Source of the DNA: JACKEQ01 sp041389565
GTDB lineage: Bacteria > Myxococcota_A > UBA796 > GCA-2862545
DNA length: 64,000 nt
Reading direction: 5' to 3'
Assembly (NCBI GenBank): GCA_041389565.1
Contig: JAWKRP010000005.1
Location: 248,001-312,000, forward strand
How positions within the stretch are numbered: the first letter of the stretch is position 1; every line of letters starts with the position of its first letter. The notes under the pieces are model-generated. The model saw nothing but the letters and a program-made list of their open reading frames with translations, was not told the origin of the DNA and did not search any database. Below, piece after piece: positions 53,804 through 62,445 of this stretch. Both the position numbers and the translations under genes were made by a program.

Positions 53804-53832
53804 TTGACATGCAGGTTCTGTGCCCATAGGTC
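53804..53832 (+). promoter_or_regulatory. Promoter of rpoZ
   Basis: A perfect -35 TTGACA (53804-53809) is followed after 17 bases by TAGGTC (53827-53832), which keeps only the leading TA of the -10 consensus. It lies 34 bases ahead of the omega-subunit start and downstream of the preceding stop, a natural promoter position. Confidence 0.5.
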
Positions 53833-53865
53833 GGAGCGTTCCCATCCCTTGCCGGAGGACGTCCC

Positions 53866-54141
53866 ATGGCGCGGATCACGGTCGAAGACTGTCTCGAGAA
53901 GGTGGAGAACCGGTTCTCCCTGGTTCTCGTGGCTGCTGAGCGCACCAAGCAGCTCGTGAAGGGTCGCGATGCCCTCATCCTCAACGAGGACGACAACAAG
54001 GAAGTCGTCACGGCACTCCGGGAGATCGCTGCCGGAAAGTTCCAGATCGACGAGTCCGCCGTGCTCAGCGAGGATCGCTGGAAGCCGGTCGAGCGTCAGT
54101 CCACCCCCATTCTCGACGACGAGCTCCCGCCCGAGGCCTGA
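53866..54141 (+). CDS. rpoZ: DNA-directed RNA polymerase subunit omega
   Basis: 91 residues from ATG 53866 after CCGGAGG. MARITVEDCLEKVENRFSLV, LVAAERTKQLVKGRD, and KEVVTALREIAAGKF give the full omega signature. The subunit binds beta-prime and helps polymerase assembly. A small gene follows two bases later. It stands apart from gmk/spoT, its usual neighbours. Confidence 0.95.
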   Translation: MARITVEDCLEKVENRFSLVLVAAERTKQLVKGRDALILNEDDNKEVVTALREIAAGKFQIDESAVLSEDRWKPVERQSTPILDDELPPEA

Positions 54142-54142
54142 C

Positions 54143-54316
54143 ATGCAAGACGACATCAAGTACGACGTGCGACTCGTGCGGCACCACATCCGCCGCCAGA
54201 AGATCACGCAGAAGGATCTCGACGCCCACCTCGAGAAGCTCGCCGACGACGCTTCGCACGGCACCGAGACCGAGACGCGCTTCGGCGGTGTGCCCGAGAG
54301 CCGTCGCGAAGACTGA
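54143..54316 (+). CDS. Small protein downstream of rpoZ
   Basis: 57 residues from ATG 54143, one base after the rpoZ stop. MQDDIKYDVRLVRHHIRRQK is followed by ITQKDLDAHLEKLADDASHG and a charged tail. It is rich in charged residues with a helix-turn-helix-like spacing (VRHHIRRQKITQKDLDAHLE). Its tight coupling to rpoZ and codon use like its neighbours support a real gene. Function unknown. Confidence 0.72.
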   Translation: MQDDIKYDVRLVRHHIRRQKITQKDLDAHLEKLADDASHGTETETRFGGVPESRRED

Positions 54317-54356
54317 GCCCCACGGGCTCCGCGCATCCGTTCAGGTGCGCAAAGAC

Positions 54357-54389
54357 CGTCCCGGACGCCTTCATCGGCGTACCGGGACG
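54357..54389 (+). terminator. Rho-independent-type terminator after the rpoZ operon
   Basis: The sequence forms CGTCCCGG-A-CGCC, a TTCATC loop, GGCG-TA-CCGGGACG, a 12-bp stem with a small bulge, followed by the T-rich TTCTCGTT. It sits 40 bases beyond the small-protein stop. The rest of 54390-54587 has no gene; a weak ECF-like GGAAT...GTCATC pair near 54461-54487 may be a promoter of the sigma gene. Confidence 0.7.
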
Positions 54390-54587
54390 TTCTCGTTCCA
54401 GGGCTCGTCGACGCGCGGGAATACGGCCGACAGGCGGGGTGTCAGAGCCGTGTAAGGGCCGGAATCCGTCGGTCCGGTCGGGTCATCCGAGGTCACGACT
54501 CGTCATCGCTCGCGGGGGCTCCGAAGAAAGGCGGACCCCTTTCGTCTGGTGGCTGTCGATCGGGAAGCAACCCGAACGGGGGTGAAC

Positions 54588-55169
54588 ATGAACGCACTTC
54601 GAGTCCTGTCTGGCCACGCACTGCCCGAGGACGATGAGATCAAGGCCATCGCGCGCAAGGACAAGCGCGCCGCAGCAGACCTCGTGGTGCGGAAGTACCG
54701 CGACCGCCTGTTCCATCACGCCTGCTACGTGCTCAAGGACTACCACGAGGCCACGGACGTCACGCAGGAGGTCTTCATCAAGGCCATGCGCGAGAAGCGC
54801 TTCTTCGAGGCCGACTTCAAGATGAAGGCCTGGCTGTTCCGCGTCACGAGCAACCTGTGCTTCAACATCCGGCGCGATCGCCGCCGTCGCTCCGCGATCC
54901 TCGAGACCGTGCCGCGGGCCACGTTCTCCGCGGCCGACCAGGTCGATCTCGTGTTCTCCACCGAGAAGCAGGAGCACATCCTGGCCGCGATGGACGAGCT
55001 CACCGACAACCACCGCCAGATCCTGATGCTCCGCTACTACGACGACCTGTCGTACGCCGAGATCGCCGATGCCCTCGAGATCAAGCTCGGAACCGTCATG
55101 AGCCGGCTCTCGCGCGCGAAGGGGCAGCTGATGGAAGTGATGGACGATCTGAGGGTTGTGGGAGAATGA
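54588..55169 (+). CDS. ECF-family RNA polymerase sigma factor
   Basis: 193 residues from ATG 54588 (GGGGGTGA upstream). Region 2 is DLVVRKYRDRLFHHACYVLK, DYHEATDVTQEVFIKAM and AWLFRVTSNLCFNIRRDRRR. Region 4 is MDELTDNHRQILMLRYYDDL, SYAEIADALEIKLGTVMSRL and SRAKGQLMEVM. Regions 1.1 and 3 are absent, as expected for ECF sigma factors. Its stop overlaps the anti-sigma start (ATGA 55166-55169). It should direct envelope or stress genes when released. Confidence 0.95.
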   Translation: MNALRVLSGHALPEDDEIKAIARKDKRAAADLVVRKYRDRLFHHACYVLKDYHEATDVTQEVFIKAMREKRFFEADFKMKAWLFRVTSNLCFNIRRDRRRRSAILETVPRATFSAADQVDLVFSTEKQEHILAAMDELTDNHRQILMLRYYDDLSYAEIADALEIKLGTVMSRLSRAKGQLMEVMDDLRVVGE

Positions 55170-55702
55170 ACGCACTCACCCACAGAGGTCAGACCATGCA
55201 GTGCCCCTGGGTCCAGGAACGCCTCGTCGCTTTCGCGGATGGCGAGCTCTCCCCTGGAGAAGCGACGTGGGTCGCCGAGCACCTCGAGTCCTGCGACGCC
55301 TGCGCTCAGCTCGATCTGCGCCTCCGCGACGTCACGCCCGAGCCCGGCCTCGAGATCCCAGCCGACGTGATGGAGCGCATGGCTCGCGCCGTCGATGACG
55401 CGGTGCTGGCCGCGCTCGACGAGCCGCCTGCCGTGGAGACGCCCACCACAGCGGCTCGCTGGGGCCGATGGCTGCGCCGCGACCGCGACCTGTCGAACGG
55501 CGCGATGCTGGCCTACGGCATCCTCCTGGCCGCGTGCGTCGGCTGGGGCGTGTCGAACTGGCTCGTCGTGCAGGAGCTGCGTCAGGAGGTCCAGCGCTCC
55601 CCGGTAGCGGCCACCGCGCCAACCAACAGCGCGACGATCGACAGCACGCAGTACGAACCGGCGTCGTACCAGCCCGAGCAGAGAGAGGAGAACTGGCGCT
55701 GA
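55166..55702 (+). CDS. Membrane anti-sigma factor with zinc-binding domain
   Basis: 178 residues from ATG 55166, with an alternative ATG at 55196. The ZAS zinc motif is CPWVQERLVAFADGELSPGE then AEHLESCDACAQLDL (H-x3-C-x2-C). A single membrane helix, AMLAYGILLAACVGWGVSNW, near residue 115 is followed by a periplasmic tail of about 40 residues. It should hold the ECF sigma at the inner face of the membrane and release it on an envelope signal. Coupled translation with the sigma gene is typical. Confidence 0.9.
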   Translation: MNALTHRGQTMQCPWVQERLVAFADGELSPGEATWVAEHLESCDACAQLDLRLRDVTPEPGLEIPADVMERMARAVDDAVLAALDEPPAVETPTTAARWGRWLRRDRDLSNGAMLAYGILLAACVGWGVSNWLVVQELRQEVQRSPVAATAPTNSATIDSTQYEPASYQPEQREENWR

Positions 55703-55769
55703 ACCCCGGCCATACCTGGCCTGTGCGCCACGCCTCCGGGAGCCGCTCCGATCGATGCGGAGTCCGTCC

Positions 55770-55799
55770 TTGACCCCCTCCGGCACCCTTCGCTAGCGT
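55770..55799 (+). promoter_or_regulatory. Possible promoter of the DUF4388 gene
   Basis: TTGACC (55770-55775) and TAGCGT (55794-55799), 18 bases apart, lie 31 bases ahead of the GTG start. The -35 matches five of six consensus positions. Inference from spacing. Confidence 0.4.
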
Positions 55800-55830
55800 A
55801 CCCACCAACGGTCGGGTTCGAAGGAAGGTC

Positions 55831-57408
55831 GTGAGTACGACAGCTCGGAAAAGCGCCGCCACGAGAGAACTCCTCAGGCAGGTCGCACAACGTTCCACGG
55901 GACGTCTGGTCCTGGAGGCCGACGGAGCTCCGTACGAGGTCTACCTCATGAACGGCGATATCGTCGGCGCAACCACGCCTTCCGACGATCGCCTCATCCT
56001 GCGTCGCATCCGGATCTCGGGGGCCCTGCCCTACGCCCGGCTCGGCGAGGTCGAAGCCCAGGTCGCCTCGGGCGAGCCCGTGTTCGGCATCCTGCTCGAC
56101 GCCGTCGACGGCCCGACACTCGACGGGATCCTGTTCGATCGCTTCCGCGACAACCTGATCGGGTTCGTCGCAGCCACCGAAGAGCCCCGCTTCGAGGCCC
56201 TGCTCGGCGTGTTCGTCGACAACATGCAGATGGGCCAGAACGCGGCCCGGCTGATCGACACCACCTGCAAGGACGCCGATCTCGCCATGCGCTGGCCCAC
56301 CACCCTCGAGGTGGGCCTCGGCGAGGGCAACCCGCGTGACGATCTCGAAGCCACGCTGATGGCGGTGGTGACCGAGACGCCCACCCCCATCGGAGAGCTG
56401 GTCCTCCGGTCCACCCTCGAGCCGTGGACGGGCCGCGCCGTCGCCGCCGCCATGCTCGACTCCGGCGCGCTCGTCCCAGGGCGCTCGGAGCTCACGGAGC
56501 TCGAGCCCGAGCCTCTCGACGAGCCCGCCGACGAACTCGAGGAGTCCGTCTCCCTCGAAGACCTCGGGTCGCTCGCCTCCGAGGCCGCGCCCACGTCCCC
56601 CGATCCCGGCTTCGACGCAGAGCCTCCAGACCTCGAATCGGGCGACATGGAGCCCCTCGACGAGCCCGAGCCGGAAGCCGACGACGACATCCCGGAGCTC
56701 GATGACGACGTCACGTTCGAGCCCCTGCCCGACGAGCTCACCGGCGATGCGCCCGACGCCGACGACGAGCCCGCCCCCAGCCCCGACGCCGACGCCGACG
56801 CCGTGTCGCCGGGCGACGACCTGTCCAGATGGCTCGACACCGGTGAGCAGATCTCCGAAGAGGACATGGCCTTCTTCGAAGACCACGAGTCCGACCGCGG
56901 GGCCGGTGACGGCGGGTTCTCCACCGAGACGCACAATCTGGACCGCGTCGACGTGGGGCCTCCGGGCTCTCCGCCTCCCGAAGAGGTCCTCGAAGCCGAC
57001 GAAGCGCCGTCCGCGAAGTTCTCGGCACCGGTCCTCAGCGAGGCCGACGCGCTCGAGAAGATCGAGGTCTGCAACGACGTGCTCCGCCGGGTCACGTCCG
57101 CCTTCGACGCCGCTGCAGGCGCCGGGCGGGGGCGCGCCCAGATCCAGCTGCTCGTCGACGGGTCACCCTCGAAGTACACGGCGCTCCTGCACGACCTCAC
57201 GGTGCTCGAGAACGGGGAGCTCCCGGCCGACGATCTGCTCGACAACCTCGCCGGGCGCCCGCCGAGCGAGCACCGCCAGCTCATCAACTCCGCGCTGAAG
57301 AACGTGATCGAGCGCGCCCTGTCCTCCGCGGCCGACGATCTGCCCGAAGACAGCTTCGACGACGTGTACGAGAGCGTGGCGGGCTACAACAAGCGCCTCG
57401 GGCTGTGA
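55831..57408 (+). CDS. DUF4388-domain protein
   Basis: 525 residues from GTG 55831 with AAGGAAGG nine bases ahead. The N-terminal part (about 10-200) has the DUF4388 pattern: RELLRQVAQRSTGRLVLEAD, YEVYLMNGDIVGATTPSDD, RLILRRIRISGALPYARLGE and VFGILLDAVDG. A long acidic Pro-rich linker (about 220-390) follows, and then a helical C-domain beginning EADALEKIEVCNDVLRRVTS with HRQLINSALKNVIERALSS. DUF4388 proteins in myxobacteria-like organisms are cytosolic signalling or motility-linked scaffolds. The DUF1460 gene overlaps its stop by 4 nt (GTGA). Confidence 0.85.
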   Translation: MSTTARKSAATRELLRQVAQRSTGRLVLEADGAPYEVYLMNGDIVGATTPSDDRLILRRIRISGALPYARLGEVEAQVASGEPVFGILLDAVDGPTLDGILFDRFRDNLIGFVAATEEPRFEALLGVFVDNMQMGQNAARLIDTTCKDADLAMRWPTTLEVGLGEGNPRDDLEATLMAVVTETPTPIGELVLRSTLEPWTGRAVAAAMLDSGALVPGRSELTELEPEPLDEPADELEESVSLEDLGSLASEAAPTSPDPGFDAEPPDLESGDMEPLDEPEPEADDDIPELDDDVTFEPLPDELTGDAPDADDEPAPSPDADADAVSPGDDLSRWLDTGEQISEEDMAFFEDHESDRGAGDGGFSTETHNLDRVDVGPPGSPPPEEVLEADEAPSAKFSAPVLSEADALEKIEVCNDVLRRVTSAFDAAAGAGRGRAQIQLLVDGSPSKYTALLHDLTVLENGELPADDLLDNLAGRPPSEHRQLINSALKNVIERALSSAADDLPEDSFDDVYESVAGYNKRLGL

Positions 57409-58271
57409 ACCTCGCCCTGCTCGCCCTCGTTGCGTGGGCGGGCCCGGCCGACAGCACGCTGCCCGCCGACGTCCGCAAGGCGGCCATCGACGCCCGCAAT
57501 ACGCCGCTGGCGGAGCGTATCGACACCATCAGCGGCGCGATGCTGGGGCATCCGTACGTGAACGACCCGCTCGGCGAAGGGCGTGGCGTCGACCGCGATC
57601 CGCCCGTCCGGTACGACGCGTACGACTGCCTCACGTTCGTCGAGGAGGTGCTCGGCCTCGCGCTCGCCGGAGACCCCGACCACGCGGCCGAGGTGAGCCT
57701 GGCGCTCCGGTACGCCGACGGCGACATGGCGTACGCCCACCGGAACCACTTCATGGAGCTGCAGTGGATCCCGCGGGCGGTCGCTCAGGGCTGGGTGGTC
57801 GACACCACCGCGCGGTACGGCACCCCGAAGCACGTCGAGCGCGTGGTCGACGAGGCGACCTGGGCCGCCTGGCGCAGCCGCGGGAAGTTCGCGCTCACCG
57901 ACGAGGAGCTGCCCACGGGCCGGATGGCGCTCGACGTCCTGTCGCTCGACGATGCCATCGCGGCGGCCGACCGCATCCGGCCGGGCACCCTCCTGCTCAC
58001 GGTGCGGGCCGACCGCCCGTGGAACCCCATCTGGATCTCGCACCTCGGCATCGTGGTGCCCGGCGACACCCCGACGGTGCGGCACGCCACGAAGATGAGC
58101 GACAAGACGACCCGTGATCACGGGCTCGTCTGGTACCTCGAGCACCTGAAGACCTACGACAAGTGGCCCGCCGTCGGGGTCGCCATGCTGGAGCCCGTGG
58201 AGTTCGGTCCGCGCCTGTCGCGCCTGCCACGCGAGCCGGATGCCGCACTCCCCCCCGAGCCCGCGCACTGA
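57405..58271 (+). CDS. DUF1460 NlpC/P60-like amidase, secreted
   Basis: 288 residues from GTG 57405 within the previous stop. The signal MNLALLALVAWAGPADS leads to the catalytic cysteine in YDAYDCLTFVEEVLGLAL. The conserved D-C-x-T-F-V-E, the region AYAHRNHFMELQWIPRA (catalytic His), and NPIWISHLGIVV with a late His/Asp are those of DUF1460, a papain-like NlpC/P60 relative acting on muropeptides. It likely trims peptidoglycan in the periplasm. NamZ-like muramidase is encoded 33 kb away. The family assignment is good; specificity is unknown. Confidence 0.85.
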   Translation: MNLALLALVAWAGPADSTLPADVRKAAIDARNTPLAERIDTISGAMLGHPYVNDPLGEGRGVDRDPPVRYDAYDCLTFVEEVLGLALAGDPDHAAEVSLALRYADGDMAYAHRNHFMELQWIPRAVAQGWVVDTTARYGTPKHVERVVDEATWAAWRSRGKFALTDEELPTGRMALDVLSLDDAIAAADRIRPGTLLLTVRADRPWNPIWISHLGIVVPGDTPTVRHATKMSDKTTRDHGLVWYLEHLKTYDKWPAVGVAMLEPVEFGPRLSRLPREPDAALPPEPAH

Positions 58272-58403
58272 GACGCTCGCGGGGTGCCGCGAAAGGGGCG
58301 GATTGCGGGTGGTCGTGCTAATCTCCGAGGAACTCGCGGACCCTCGCGGCGTGCCGCCACGCCACGAAACCCGAACGTCGGCGCGACTCACCAGGTGCTC
58401 CCC

Positions 58404-59300
58404 ATGACCCGCTCCTCGATCCATTCCGTCCTGTTCGCTGCATCTCTGGTGCTCGCAGGCTGTTCCAGTGGGCTCACCGCGCTCGGCGAGACCGACCTCA
58501 TCCCGGTCGATCCCGACACCGACGTCGACACCGATCCCGGCATCGACACCGACCAGCCCGTCGACACCGACACCACGCCGAACACCCCTCCGGTGGCCGA
58601 TGCCGGCGCCGACCAGTCGAGCCTCACCGGCGCAGTGATCGAGCTCGACGGTGCGGGCAGCTTCGACGCCGAGGGCGATCCCCTCGACTTCCTGTGGACG
58701 ATGACGAGCAGCCCGCCGGGATGGGCCGGCTCGATCATCAACGAGACCCGCTCCGACGCCCAGTTCTTCGCCGACACGCCCGGAACGTACGCGGTCGAGC
58801 TCACGGTCGACGACGGGCAGTACACGTCGAGCGACAGCGTCACCATCACCATCGAGCAGCCGAACGAGGTCCCGGTCGCGAACGCCGGCTCCGACCAGTA
58901 CGTCGACCAGGGCGACACCGTGCAGCTCAACGGCTCGAACAGCTACGACCCCGACAGCGACCCGCTGTCCTACGCCTGGACCCTCATCAGCAAGCCGAGC
59001 AACAGCAGCGCCTCCCTCGACGACCCGTCGAGCCCGCTGCCGCGCTTCACGGCCGACCAGGCGGGCGTGTACACGGTCGAGCTCATCGTCACCGACTCCA
59101 GCGCCAACGGCTCGAGCCCCGATCAGGTCCGCATCACGGCCCAGTCCAGCGGCGGCGGTGGCGGCGGCGGTGGCGGCGGCGACTGCCTGAGCTGTGTCGC
59201 TGCGCAGGCCCAGCACCGGTTCGCCACCGGCTCCGCCGCGGCGGTTCCCGGCTTCCTGGTGCTCCTGGCCCTCCCGCTCGCGCGCCGGCGCCGCAAGTAG
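58404..59300 (+). CDS. Lipoprotein with two PKD domains and a C-terminal sorting-like tail
   Basis: 298 residues. The lipoprotein signal ends LVLAGC and a DTDVDTDPGIDTDQPVDTD linker follows. Two PKD/Ig-like domains start at NTPPVADAGADQSSLTG and at VPVANAGSDQYVDQGDTVQL; each has the D-P-D-x-D-P-L-x-Y/F-x-W core. After a nine-Gly run the protein ends DCLSCVAAQAQHRFATGSAA, a hydrophobic helix PGFLVLLALPLA, and RRRRK. The Cys-TM-Arg tail resembles MYXO-CTERM anchors processed by a sorting protease, although a lipobox is also present. It is likely a surface adhesin. Confidence 0.82.
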   Translation: MTRSSIHSVLFAASLVLAGCSSGLTALGETDLIPVDPDTDVDTDPGIDTDQPVDTDTTPNTPPVADAGADQSSLTGAVIELDGAGSFDAEGDPLDFLWTMTSSPPGWAGSIINETRSDAQFFADTPGTYAVELTVDDGQYTSSDSVTITIEQPNEVPVANAGSDQYVDQGDTVQLNGSNSYDPDSDPLSYAWTLISKPSNSSASLDDPSSPLPRFTADQAGVYTVELIVTDSSANGSSPDQVRITAQSSGGGGGGGGGGDCLSCVAAQAQHRFATGSAAAVPGFLVLLALPLARRRRK

Positions 59301-59309
59301 CGGTCCCGA

Positions 59310-59336
59310 GGGCTCGCAGAGACGCTCCGTGAGCCC
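59310..59336. terminator. Possible bidirectional hairpin between convergent genes
   Basis: GGGCTC and GAGCCC pair around a 15-base loop in the 44-base gap between the convergent PKD lipoprotein and mutase genes. The stem is short and lacks a U run, so the call is weak. Confidence 0.3.
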
Positions 59337-59344
59337 CGAGCCCG

Positions 59345-61150
59345 TCAGCCGAGGAGCGCGGCCACCTCGCGCTCGAGCGCCGTGAGGCGGGTGTCGAGCG
59401 TGGTGCCCGCGAATCCCGGGGGCCCGGAGAGCTCCACGTAGACCTTGAGCTTCGGCTCGGTGCCGCTGGGACGGAAGATCACGCGCCCCCCGTCGTCGCC
59501 CTGCTTCCCGGCGAGGTGGAGCACGAGGACGTTGCGGGACGCGTTGTCGGACTCCGAGCGGATGGCGCCATACGGGCCGTCGGGGTCGCGGCGATCGAGG
59601 AACGCCTCCACGGTACGCCCCGCGAACGTCTCCGGGGGGGCCTCGCGAAGCGCGTCGAGCAGCTCGGCCATCGCCGTGCGCCCGGAGACCCCCTGGAAGG
59701 TCTTCCGCACCTGGCCGTTCCGGACCGGACCGTACTCGAGGTCGAGCTCCGCGAGCACGTCGACCAGCGTGCGACCCTCCGCAGCCGCGTCGGCAGCGGC
59801 GATGGCCAGCCACAGCGCGCCGCCGCCGGAGTCCTTGTCGCGCATGCGCTCGGACACCAGCAGGCCGTGCGACTCCTCCGCACCGACCGCGAAACGCGGA
59901 CCGGCCTCGTCGAGCCCGTTCATCACGTCGGCGACGTACTTGAAGCCCACCAGCAGGTCGCTCCGCACGGCCGCCTGGTGCCCCTCGGCCACCCGCCGCA
60001 CGAGCGAGGACGTGACCTCCGTCACGATCACCAGCGGGGTTCGCGGCGACGACCAGCGCTGCAGCACGGCTTCGGTGACGAGCGCCGCGATCTGGTTGCC
60101 GTTCAGGAACACCCAGCGACCCTCGTGGAGCACCATCACCCCGATCCGGTCGGCATCGGGGTCGGTCGCGAAGAGCAGCACCTCGTCTTCGAGCTCCGCG
60201 AGCCCGTGCTCGAACACCTCCGGGATCTCCGGGTTCGCCACGGAGCCCGGCACCGTGGGGAACGCCCCGTCGGGGTGCATCTGGCTCGGGATCGCACGCG
60301 TCGGGAAGCCCGCGGCCGCGAGCACTTCGTGCACCCGCCCCGCTCCGTGCAGCGCCGTGTACGCCACCGCCGGCTTCGGGCCGCTGACCTCGGGGGCATC
60401 GGCGACCACGGCGCGCACGTAGGACTCGTGGTGCTCGGCCGTGAGCCACCGGAAGGCGGGCACGGCCTCCTCCCACGACAAGGCGGTGTAGGTGCGGATG
60501 CTGGCGACCTCGTCGAGCAGCTCCTGGTCGTCGGGCGGGACCAGCTGGCCACCGTGCTGATCGTAGAACTTCCCTCCGTTGTCGTCGGGCGGGTTGTGGG
60601 ACGCGCTCACGTTCAGCCCGCCCACGGCACCCAGCTCGCGGATCAGGAACGACAGCTCGGGCGTGGCGAGGAACGTGCGGTCTTCACGGGGCTGGATCCA
60701 CACCGTGATGCCGTGGGCCGCGTAGATCCGGGCGGCCAGCTCGGCGAGCGAGCGGCTGGTCATGCCGTCGAGAGGGCTCGGCACCCCCTTCGGGTAGCGC
60801 TCGCCGGCATCCTGGAAGCGCCGGACGTCGTAGTTCACCACCACCTGGAGGGGACCGTCGCCGAACCGACGCCGGAGGTAGCGGACGTGCCCCTCCACGG
60901 ACGTGCCGAGTGTCCACGGGTTGAAGCGGTTCGGCCCCACTCCGACGGCGCCGCGGCGCCCTCCGGTGCCGAACGGCAAGACCTGCGAGAACGCATCGGC
61001 GAGCTCGTCGTACAGGCCCAGATCGCTCATGCGCTCGATGAGCACGTGCCAGCGGCTGGTGTCGGGACTGGTGGACCACCGGGCGAGCTCGGCCAGCGCG
61101 AAGTCGGCGTGGTCGCCCAGACGCTCGCGCAGCTCGTAGGCCATGGTCAT
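59345..61150 (-). CDS. Phospho-sugar mutase (phosphoglucomutase/phosphomannomutase)
   Basis: 601 residues; ATG 61150 overlaps the upstream stop (ATGA). The active-site phosphoserine loop is LNVSASHNPPDDNGGKFYD. The metal loop is LLFATDPDADRIGVMVL. The sugar-binding loop is FAVGAEESHGLLVSERMRDK and the phosphate-binding loop RVIFRPSGTEPKLKVYVEL. The N-terminus has LPFGTGGRRGAVGVGPNRFN, the long-type phosphoglucomutase form. All four family motifs are intact. It interconverts sugar 1- and 6-phosphates. Confidence 0.93.
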   Translation of the reverse strand: MTMAYELRERLGDHADFALAELARWSTSPDTSRWHVLIERMSDLGLYDELADAFSQVLPFGTGGRRGAVGVGPNRFNPWTLGTSVEGHVRYLRRRFGDGPLQVVVNYDVRRFQDAGERYPKGVPSPLDGMTSRSLAELAARIYAAHGITVWIQPREDRTFLATPELSFLIRELGAVGGLNVSASHNPPDDNGGKFYDQHGGQLVPPDDQELLDEVASIRTYTALSWEEAVPAFRWLTAEHHESYVRAVVADAPEVSGPKPAVAYTALHGAGRVHEVLAAAGFPTRAIPSQMHPDGAFPTVPGSVANPEIPEVFEHGLAELEDEVLLFATDPDADRIGVMVLHEGRWVFLNGNQIAALVTEAVLQRWSSPRTPLVIVTEVTSSLVRRVAEGHQAAVRSDLLVGFKYVADVMNGLDEAGPRFAVGAEESHGLLVSERMRDKDSGGGALWLAIAAADAAAEGRTLVDVLAELDLEYGPVRNGQVRKTFQGVSGRTAMAELLDALREAPPETFAGRTVEAFLDRRDPDGPYGAIRSESDNASRNVLVLHLAGKQGDDGGRVIFRPSGTEPKLKVYVELSGPPGFAGTTLDTRLTALEREVAALLG

Positions 61151-62391
61151 CGGGGACGCTCCATCGGAGGCTTGGGAGCCGGTGCGGGTGCAGGGACCGG
61201 AGCCGGAGCGGGCACCGGAGCCGGAGCGGGCGCCGGTGCCGGAGCGGGCGCCGGTGCCGGAGCGGGACGCGGCTTCGGTGCGGGCGCGGGCGCAGGTGCG
61301 GGACGCTCGAGCGGGGGCTCCGCGGGGACCGCCAGAGGCGCGTCGTCTTCGCGGGGATGGCGTGGCGCGGGCGGCGGACCGCTCCCCATCTGGTCGTCGA
61401 GCCGGCGCTGCTGGGCGATCCGGTTCTCGAGGATGCGCACGTACTGGCGCGACCGGCCGTTGTGGAGGAGCACCGCTGCGCGCTTCGCGAGCTTCAACGC
61501 CTCGTCGAGGTCGCCGCGCACCTCGGACGACAGCGCCAGGTTGAACACGGCTCGACCGCGGATCTTCGTGTCGGGGTCGTCGCGCACCTCCTGCCAGACC
61601 TTGCGCGCCCCCTGCCAGTCGTTCGCCTTCACGTGACGGCGCCCGTCTTTCAGGCCCGGCGAGCCGGACCCGTAGTACTCACGGCTCACGTACACGTAGA
61701 GCGGCGCGATGCGGCGCCCGTACTGCGTGCCGGAGGTGGTGCCCACGACACGCGCGGTGTCCCACGGCGTCGCGAGCGCGGCTTCGGCGGCGGAGCGCGT
61801 TCTCCCGGACGACGACCACGAGTCGCCCGCGCGGTAGTCGCGGACCTCGTCGAGCACGTCTCCGTTGCCGTGGTACAGGCGCCAGCTGCTCACCACGCGG
61901 GTCTGGCGCAGGGCGTCGTGCACGAGCACCGACACCTCGCGCCCGTGGCTGTCGGTCTCCTTCTCGGTGTGGCTGTCGAAGCTCACCACGGAGTCGGAGT
62001 CGAACGCATCGAGCGCGACGAGCGCATCACAGCCCTGCTGACGGCACAGCTCGCGCACCTGCCCGTGGGTGAGCGGACGGTCGAAGATGTCGGACGGGAA
62101 CTGCGACTGGTCGACAAGGGGGATCACCACGTCGAACCGGGGGCTGTCGCGCAGCACCTCGACCACGCCGAACACCGCGGCTCGCGAGCCCTCGCGGTCC
62201 ATCCCGATGGCCTCTCCCGTGAGCGCGCCTTCGATCGTGTCGAGCACCCCCTGCCCGACGTTGCGCGGGCGGGAGCGGTTGAGCACCGCGATCCGCTGCA
62301 CGTCGTCGGGCAGCGTGATGTCGGCAGGCTGGAGCACGCGGAGGTTCACCTCGTGCTGGCAGCCCGCGAGCAGCGCGAGCAACATCGTCAT
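61147..62391 (-). CDS. Lipoprotein, DUF6340-like, with Pro/Ala repeat tail
   Basis: 414 residues from ATG 62391 (ATG at 62385 possible). The signal MTMLLALLAGC precedes VNLRVLQPADITLPDDVQRI and AVLNRSRP, then LTHGQVRELCRQQGCDALVA and VSSWRLYHGNGDVLDEVRDY, as in DUF6340 outer-membrane-associated lipoproteins. A short helical repeat (ARKVWQEVRDDPDTKIRGRA, then ALSSEVRGDLDEALKLAKRA) follows. The tail (after residue 345) is a run of PAPAP/PVPAP repeats of about 60 residues, probably spanning the cell wall. The mutase gene overlaps its stop. Confidence 0.78.
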   Translation of the reverse strand: MTMLLALLAGCQHEVNLRVLQPADITLPDDVQRIAVLNRSRPRNVGQGVLDTIEGALTGEAIGMDREGSRAAVFGVVEVLRDSPRFDVVIPLVDQSQFPSDIFDRPLTHGQVRELCRQQGCDALVALDAFDSDSVVSFDSHTEKETDSHGREVSVLVHDALRQTRVVSSWRLYHGNGDVLDEVRDYRAGDSWSSSGRTRSAAEAALATPWDTARVVGTTSGTQYGRRIAPLYVYVSREYYGSGSPGLKDGRRHVKANDWQGARKVWQEVRDDPDTKIRGRAVFNLALSSEVRGDLDEALKLAKRAAVLLHNGRSRQYVRILENRIAQQRRLDDQMGSGPPPAPRHPREDDAPLAVPAEPPLERPAPAPAPAPKPRPAPAPAPAPAPAPAPAPVPAPAPVPAPAPAPKPPMERPR

Positions 62392-62445
62392 CGGGAGACT
62401 CCGGACCCGACCGACCCGACACGGGCCGATCGTCGCCCGTGCAGG

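Noticed and set aside
61200..61320. Short GC-rich tandem repeat
   Set aside because: It lies inside the lipoprotein gene at 61147-62391 and encodes the PAPAP tail, so it is a coding repeat.
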